NCBI GenBank assembly: GCA_017455585.1
Contig: JAFSZU010000003.1
Coordinates: 1 to 37,040 of the forward strand
Direction of reading: 5' to 3'
DNA length: 37,040 nucleotides
From: Bacteroidaceae bacterium
GTDB lineage: Bacteria > Bacteroidota > Bacteroidia > Bacteroidales > Bacteroidaceae
How positions within the stretch are numbered: position 1 is the first letter of the stretch; every line of letters starts with the position of its first letter. The notes under the pieces were generated by a model. That model searched no databases and was not told the DNA's origin. It worked only from the letters and a program-made list of their open reading frames with translations. Of the stretch, positions 32,848 to 37,040 are shown piece after piece. Both the position numbers and the translations under genes were made by a program.

Positions 32848-33025
32848 GGTGTGTTCTATAAATTAACAAATTCTCTATGAATTATCTTTGCCTGTGCTTG
32901 TCTCTTTTCGGCATCTTTTGCCTCAAGCCCCTTGGGACATAGCTCGCTATGCCCCGCCGGTCTTGAATCAAAACCTGCTCGAAAATAGTGAAAGCACAGC
33001 TCAAAGCTAATTTATAGAACCCACC
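32848..33025. repeat. MITE-like element with 18-bp terminal inverted repeats
   Basis: GGTGTGTTCTATAAATTA (32848-32865) and TAATTTATAGAACCCACC (33008-33025) are inverted repeats with one mismatch. Internal arms CTGTGCTT/AAGCACAG and a hairpin around ATAGCTCGCTAT give a fully folded 178-bp element. A TATCTTTG box (32883-32890) near its left end could drive transcription into the downstream small gene. The rest of the 32544-33061 gap holds the ilvC terminator and unremarkable sequence. Confidence 0.8.
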
Positions 33026-33061
33026 TATTGAATGGTAACTCCTTAATCTATCCTAAGCCCT

Positions 33062-33331
33062 ATGTCTAAAAGAAGAACCCTGAAGAAAGCCATCAATGAA
33101 ATCAGTGCCGACCTGCTGGTGGAGCTGCTGGCCGTGAAGCAGAACACCCCGTCGATACCAGATGCCGACGTGGAGAACGTGGTGTCCAGCATCTTGCTCA
33201 TGCAGGAGGATTTCGTCAACCGTCTCAGCCACGTGGACAAGCGACAGGTGAAACGTTTCTTCAAGCAGCTGGAAGACGACCTGGCCGTGAGCACCAACGA
33301 GATTATCGACCACATCTTCCAACTGGCATGA
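33062..33331 (+). CDS. Small conserved hypothetical protein
   Basis: Basic N-terminus, then two charged helical segments (NEISADLLVELLAVKQ; MQEDFVNRLSHVDKRQVKRFFKQLEDDLAVSTNEIIDHIFQL) in 89 residues. No family with a known function is recognised. Its last bases overlap the start of the acyltransferase gene by 4, so the pair is translationally coupled. Confidence 0.75.
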   Translation: MSKRRTLKKAINEISADLLVELLAVKQNTPSIPDADVENVVSSILLMQEDFVNRLSHVDKRQVKRFFKQLEDDLAVSTNEIIDHIFQLA

Positions 33332-33876
33332 GATCCTTTTATAGGTTCCTGCTCTACCGCCTCATGGGCTGGAGCACAGACGTGACAGTGGCGCTGCCGC
33401 AGAAATATATCATTGCGCTGGCACCCCACACCAGCAACTGGGACTTCCTGATGGGGCAGCTCTACAGCCGCGCCGAGGGCTTCCGCTGCGGCTTCATGAT
33501 GAAGAAGGACTGGTTCTTCTGGCCCCTGGGACCGCTGTTTCGCCGCATGGGAGGCATCCCCGTGGTGCGCAGCCGCCACACCAGTCTGACAGACCAGGTG
33601 GCGCAGCAGGCGCGGCAGAGCGAGACATTCAGCCTGTGCATCACGCCCGAGGGCACCCGCAAAGCCGTCAGCGAGTGGAAACGCGGCTTCTATTACATCG
33701 CCCTCAAGGCAGACCTGCCCATCCTGCTCTTCGGGCTGGACTACGGGCAGAAGCGCATCGTATGCACCAAGAGCATCCGCCCTACCGGTGACGCCGACGC
33801 GCAGATGGCCGAGATCAAGGAGTACTTCCGCCACTTCCAGGGCAAGCACCCGGAGGGGTTTAGAGTTGAAAGTTGA
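33328..33876 (+). CDS. 1-acyl-sn-glycerol-3-phosphate acyltransferase-like (PlsC family)
   Basis: Acyl transferase of 182 residues, shorter than typical PlsC. Motif I appears as HTSNWDF (the HxxxxD catalytic pair), motif III as TPEGTRK, with KAVSEWKRGFYYIALKADLPILLFGLDYG in between and after. It likely acts at the membrane in lipid synthesis. The last codons (RVES) and the TGA stop lie in a heptamer array, so the natural C-terminus was probably cut or rewritten by the repeat. Confidence 0.88.
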   Translation: MRSFYRFLLYRLMGWSTDVTVALPQKYIIALAPHTSNWDFLMGQLYSRAEGFRCGFMMKKDWFFWPLGPLFRRMGGIPVVRSRHTSLTDQVAQQARQSETFSLCITPEGTRKAVSEWKRGFYYIALKADLPILLFGLDYGQKRIVCTKSIRPTGDADAQMAEIKEYFRHFQGKHPEGFRVES

Positions 33877-34023
33877 AAGTTGAAAGTTGAGAGTTGAAAG
33901 TTGAGAGTTGAAAGTTGAAAGTTGAAACAACGGAAGAAACGGAAAAGAAACGGAAGAAACGGAAATGTTTCCGTGTATTTCAGATGATTTCCGTGTTGTC
34001 CGCTGTTGAGAGTTGAAAGTTGA
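33863..34023. repeat. GTTGAAA heptamer array with ACGGAA-rich insert
   Basis: Nine or so GTTGAAA/GTTGAGA units (33863-33926), an insert rich in ACGGAAGAAA and its inverted form TTTCCGTG, and two further heptamers (34004-34022). It starts within the acyltransferase gene. Confidence 0.85.
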
Positions 34024-34057
34024 TGCGTTAACGTATTAACGTGGAGAGGTGAGAGGT

Positions 34058-34102
34058 AACCACGGGACGGGTAATCTGTTCAATCCGCGTAATCCGTGGT
34101 GC
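34058..34102. repeat. CACAGATT-type repeat arm (copy C)
   Basis: GTAATCTGTTCAATCCGCG then TAATCCGTGGT matches the right arms of 2607-2823 and 17668-17813. The left arm is reduced to ACCACGG, which pairs with CCGTGGT. Confidence 0.7.
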
Positions 34103-34125
34103 ATATTACATATAAAGAGGTAAAA

Positions 34126-37040
34126 GTGAAAATAAAGTATTTGTTCTTTGGGTTGTGGCTGTTGACCACAGCCGTGTGCAATGCACAGAAGGTGCCGGCG
34201 AGCTTCAAGAACGCGCTGGCAGACTATATACAGCAATATCAGTTCGGGTTCAACGGCAAGGCCGAGACGGTGCGCATCCTGGACATCAAGGCCGATGCCT
34301 CGCAGAAGGAGCTGCACATCAACTTCGGTGAGCAGCTGGGGTGGCAACCCTTCACGCCCGGCAAGGTGCGCCGCGTCTATGACGGTGTGCGCCGCCTGGT
34401 GCCCAAGCAATATGCCGGTTACAAGCTGCATATATGCTCCAAGGGCGTGCCCATCGACGAGCTGGTGATGGGCGGAGCCGAGAAAAGCGACCTGCGCCGC
34501 ACGTGGGGCGACACCCAGTACCGCGGAGCCGCATGGGTGACACCGCTGGACCGTGTCTATGAGACACGCGCGGGATTACAGGGCCGCCACCTGAGCATCT
34601 GCGCCAGCCACGGACGCTTCTATGACCAGAAGGAGGGCCTCTGGCGCTGGCAGCGCCCACGGCTGTTCTGCACCGCCGAGGACCTGCTCTCACAGACCTT
34701 CGTCATCCCCTATCTCATGCCCATGCTGGAGAACGCCGGCGCCATCGTCTATTCACCACGTGAGCGGGACTGGCAGCGTCATGAGGTGATTGTCGATAAC
34801 GACGGCTGCCGTGCAGGGGGGCACTATGCCGAGACCGCTGGCCAGCATGCCTGGCAGGCCGCTGACAGCGCGGGATTCGCACACATCAAGGATGTCTATC
34901 TTGACGGCGACAACCCCTTCCGCGACGGCACGGCACGCTGCGCTGCCACACAGGCCGGACAGAAGCGCCTCTCCACCATCACGTGGACACCCGCCATCCC
35001 CGAAGCCGGGCTCTATGCGGTCTATGTGGCCTATCAGACCCTCCCCACCAGCGTCACAGACGCCACCTATACCGTCCACCACCGCGGACAAGCCACCCGC
35101 TTCCGCGTGAACCAGCAGATGGGCGGCGGCACATGGGTCTATCTCGGCACCTTTGACTTCGCCGCCGGAGAGAGTGCGCAGAACTGTGTCACCCTCAGCA
35201 ACCACAGCAGCGAGCGCGGACATGTCACCGCCGATGCCGTGCGCTTTGGCGGCGGCATGGGCAATATCGCCCGCGGCGACTCCACCAACTTGAGCGTCAG
35301 CGGTCTGCCGCGCTTTCTCGAGGGGGCACGCTACTCGGCGCAGTGGGCCGGGTTCCCCTATGAGGACTACGCCAACAAGGGCGGCACCAACGACTACGCC
35401 GAGGACATCAACATTCGTTCGCGCACAACCAACCGCTTGGCGCGCGGCGCTGTCTATGTGTCAACAGATTCTGTAGGTCTGGGCGTGCCCATCGAACTGA
35501 GCATGGCCCTGCACACCGACGCCGGCTACACACGGGACGACAGCCACATCGGCTCGCTCACCATCTATACCACTGATTTCCAGGAAGGACTGCTCACCGC
35601 CGGACTCTCGCGCCTCACCTCCCGTGACCTTGCAGACATGGTGCTCACACAAGTGGAACAGGACATGCGTGAGCTCTATGGCGACTGGACACGCCGACAG
35701 ATGTATGACCGCAACTACAGCGAGTCCCGCGAGCCGCGCGTGCCGGGCATCATCCTGGAGATGCTCTCCCACCAGAACTTCGCCGACATGCGGCTGGCCC
35801 ATGACCCCACATTCAAGTTCCACATGGCGCGTGCAGCCTACAAGGCCATCCTGCGCTTCATACACCGCGCCCACGGCAGCCGACGCATGACCGTTCAGCC
35901 GCTGCCCGTCACCGCGCCGGCGGCCTACGTCACACCCGGCAGCCATCAGATCCGCGTCTCGTGGACACCCGTTGAGGACCCGCTGGAGAGCACGGCACGC
36001 CCCACCGCCTATGTGGTCTATCATGCACAGGGCGACGGCGGTTTCGATAACGGCACCCTCACCCAGCACACACACTACGAGCTGGACAATGCCCAGCCCG
36101 GCACCCTGCACCGCTTCATCATCACCGCCGCCAACGACGGCGGACAGAGCATGCCCAGCCAGGAGGTCTGCGCCTATATCTCCACCCTCAGCCCGCAGCG
36201 GATGCTCATCATCGATGCCTTTGACCGGCTGGCCGGGCCGCAACCCATTGAGACGGACTCCACCTTGGGATTCCAGATGGATGCCGACCCTGGTGTGCCC
36301 ATGGCGCGGATGCCGGGCTACTGCGGCCGGCAGCAGAACTTCGATAAGGCTTTCTATGGTCGCGAGGGCCCCAACGGCCTGGGATATAGCGGCACGGAGC
36401 TGGAGGGCACCATCATCGCCGGCAACACCCTCGACTGGAGCACCCGCCACGCCCGAGACATCATTGCCGCTTCCGGCGGACGCATCACCATCGGCAGCCT
36501 GACACAGGACGCCGTGCGCCGCGCAGACTTTGACAGCCGGGGTACAGACCTCATCGACATCGTCTTCGGGCTGGAACGCCACGACGGCTACAGTCTGCGA
36601 CCCGCCAAGGTGATGAACGAGGCACTGACACAGGCCGTGGCCGAGTTCGTGCGCATGGGCGGCAACGTGGTGGCCAGCGGTGCCTACATGGGGCGTGACA
36701 TGTTTACAGACGGCGACCGGCTGCTCACGCGCACGCTCTTCAAATATGAATATGCAGGAACCCTCTGCGCCGACTCCATCCAGGGTATCAGGGGCATGCG
36801 CCTCACGCCCGACATCCGCCGCGGGTTCTGCGAGAAGGAATACGGCACACCCTTTGCCGACTGCCTCGCGCCCGTCTCGCCCGCCTTCTGCACCATGGTC
36901 TATGCCCCCACGCAGGAGTCGGCGGCCGTGGCCTATCAGGGTGAGGACTACCGCAGTCTGGCTTTCGGCTTCCCATTAGAGACCATCCCAGACGCAAACA
37001 CCCGCCTGCGGCTCTGGAAAGGAATCCTCGCCTTCCTGCT
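34126..37040 (+). CDS. Exported N-acetylmuramoyl-L-alanine amidase-like protein with golvesin/xanthan-lyase-type and FnIII domains, 3'-truncated
   Basis: Open frame of 971 codons from a GTG start to the right edge, without stop. The signal peptide (YLFFGLWLLTTAVCNAQ) suggests export. The amidase_3 pieces are split: LSICASHGRFYDQ (His, about 158), EDLLSQTFVIPYLMPMLENAGA (Glu), MALHTDAG (His, about 460) and ILEMLSHQNFADMR (Glu, about 543). Between them, at about 286-381, lies a golvesin/Xly CBD-like beta domain (GLYAVYVAYQTLP...GTWVYLGTFDF...ADAVRFGGG). A fibronectin type III domain follows (about 593-681), then a region rich in IIDAFDRL and GGNVVASGAYMG. It probably acts on cell wall peptides or polysaccharide at the surface; the true substrate is unknown. 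Confidence 0.85.
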   Translation, partial: MKIKYLFFGLWLLTTAVCNAQKVPASFKNALADYIQQYQFGFNGKAETVRILDIKADASQKELHINFGEQLGWQPFTPGKVRRVYDGVRRLVPKQYAGYKLHICSKGVPIDELVMGGAEKSDLRRTWGDTQYRGAAWVTPLDRVYETRAGLQGRHLSICASHGRFYDQKEGLWRWQRPRLFCTAEDLLSQTFVIPYLMPMLENAGAIVYSPRERDWQRHEVIVDNDGCRAGGHYAETAGQHAWQAADSAGFAHIKDVYLDGDNPFRDGTARCAATQAGQKRLSTITWTPAIPEAGLYAVYVAYQTLPTSVTDATYTVHHRGQATRFRVNQQMGGGTWVYLGTFDFAAGESAQNCVTLSNHSSERGHVTADAVRFGGGMGNIARGDSTNLSVSGLPRFLEGARYSAQWAGFPYEDYANKGGTNDYAEDINIRSRTTNRLARGAVYVSTDSVGLGVPIELSMALHTDAGYTRDDSHIGSLTIYTTDFQEGLLTAGLSRLTSRDLADMVLTQVEQDMRELYGDWTRRQMYDRNYSESREPRVPGIILEMLSHQNFADMRLAHDPTFKFHMARAAYKAILRFIHRAHGSRRMTVQPLPVTAPAAYVTPGSHQIRVSWTPVEDPLESTARPTAYVVYHAQGDGGFDNGTLTQHTHYELDNAQPGTLHRFIITAANDGGQSMPSQEVCAYISTLSPQRMLIIDAFDRLAGPQPIETDSTLGFQMDADPGVPMARMPGYCGRQQNFDKAFYGREGPNGLGYSGTELEGTIIAGNTLDWSTRHARDIIAASGGRITIGSLTQDAVRRADFDSRGTDLIDIVFGLERHDGYSLRPAKVMNEALTQAVAEFVRMGGNVVASGAYMGRDMFTDGDRLLTRTLFKYEYAGTLCADSIQGIRGMRLTPDIRRGFCEKEYGTPFADCLAPVSPAFCTMVYAPTQESAAVAYQGEDYRSLAFGFPLETIPDANTRLRLWKGILAFL

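Noticed and set aside
35461-36582. Minus-strand frame opposite the amidase-like gene
   Set aside because: Antisense shadow; the plus-strand frame is open over 2.9 kb with recognisable domains.

Overview
The window looks like a chromosome segment of a Bacteroidales bacterium, most likely Prevotella or a close relative. The signs are Bacteroidetes-type promoters (TTTG, about 19-20 bases, then TAnnTTTG) in front of many genes, few Shine-Dalgarno sequences, GC-rich coding regions beside AT-rich spacers, and typical family members such as a DUF4837 lipoprotein, an OmpP1/FadL porin, FatA-type thioesterases next to ilv genes and a golvesin-domain amidase. No rRNA, tRNA, CRISPR array or intact insertion sequence was recognised.

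Layout. 1-456: end of an RDD-like membrane protein, probably degraded. 580-5848 (+): transketolase, ribose-5-phosphate isomerase B, HisH, an aldo/keto reductase and a FetB-like permease. 5878-8517 (-): secreted GH2 glycosidase with repeat sequence inside its reading frame. 8843-10485: a small lipoprotein converging on thioredoxin reductase. 11104-17658 (+): CyuA/UPF0597 enzyme, Tex, exonuclease III, a Tat-exported ferredoxin-type aldo/keto reductase and an FMN-binding protein whose signal peptide is out of frame. 17830-20670: a GH109-like oxidoreductase (+), then a CPBP protease and a MenA-type prenyltransferase (-). 20992-27239: accessory region with an AAA ATPase/nuclease, a multi-hairpin repeat, a probable structured RNA, a small secreted protein, two PIN toxin-antitoxin pairs and a Fic protein. 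27240-37040: OmpP1 porin and DUF4837 lipoprotein (-), then ilvN, acyl-ACP thioesterase, ilvC, a small conserved protein with a PlsC-like acyltransferase, and an amidase with a golvesin domain that runs off the right edge.

Two themes stand out. First, several families of short dispersed repeats fill the spacers: 7-bp heptamer arrays, GC-rich palindromes, CACAGATT-type arm repeats, a promoter-bearing 64-bp element and a composite heptamer block. They also enter genes: GH2, CyuA, Tex, exonuclease III, the CPBP protease, the ferredoxin-type reductase and the acyltransferase all carry repeat-derived codons, starts or stops. Second, between 23.87 and 27.08 kb three toxin-type modules (PIN/antitoxin, PIN/antitoxin, Fic), all on the minus strand, are separated by related spacer repeats. 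Two of these spacers carry a plus-strand promoter followed by a terminator-ended non-coding stretch, so the region looks like a cassette array with built-in small RNAs.

Metabolic links: tkt and rpiB serve the non-oxidative pentose phosphate pathway and hisH uses a pathway that starts from its products. ilvN, thioesterase and ilvC form a branched-chain amino acid/lipid block that lacks ilvB and ilvD here. All functional calls come from reading the protein sequences; no database search was run.
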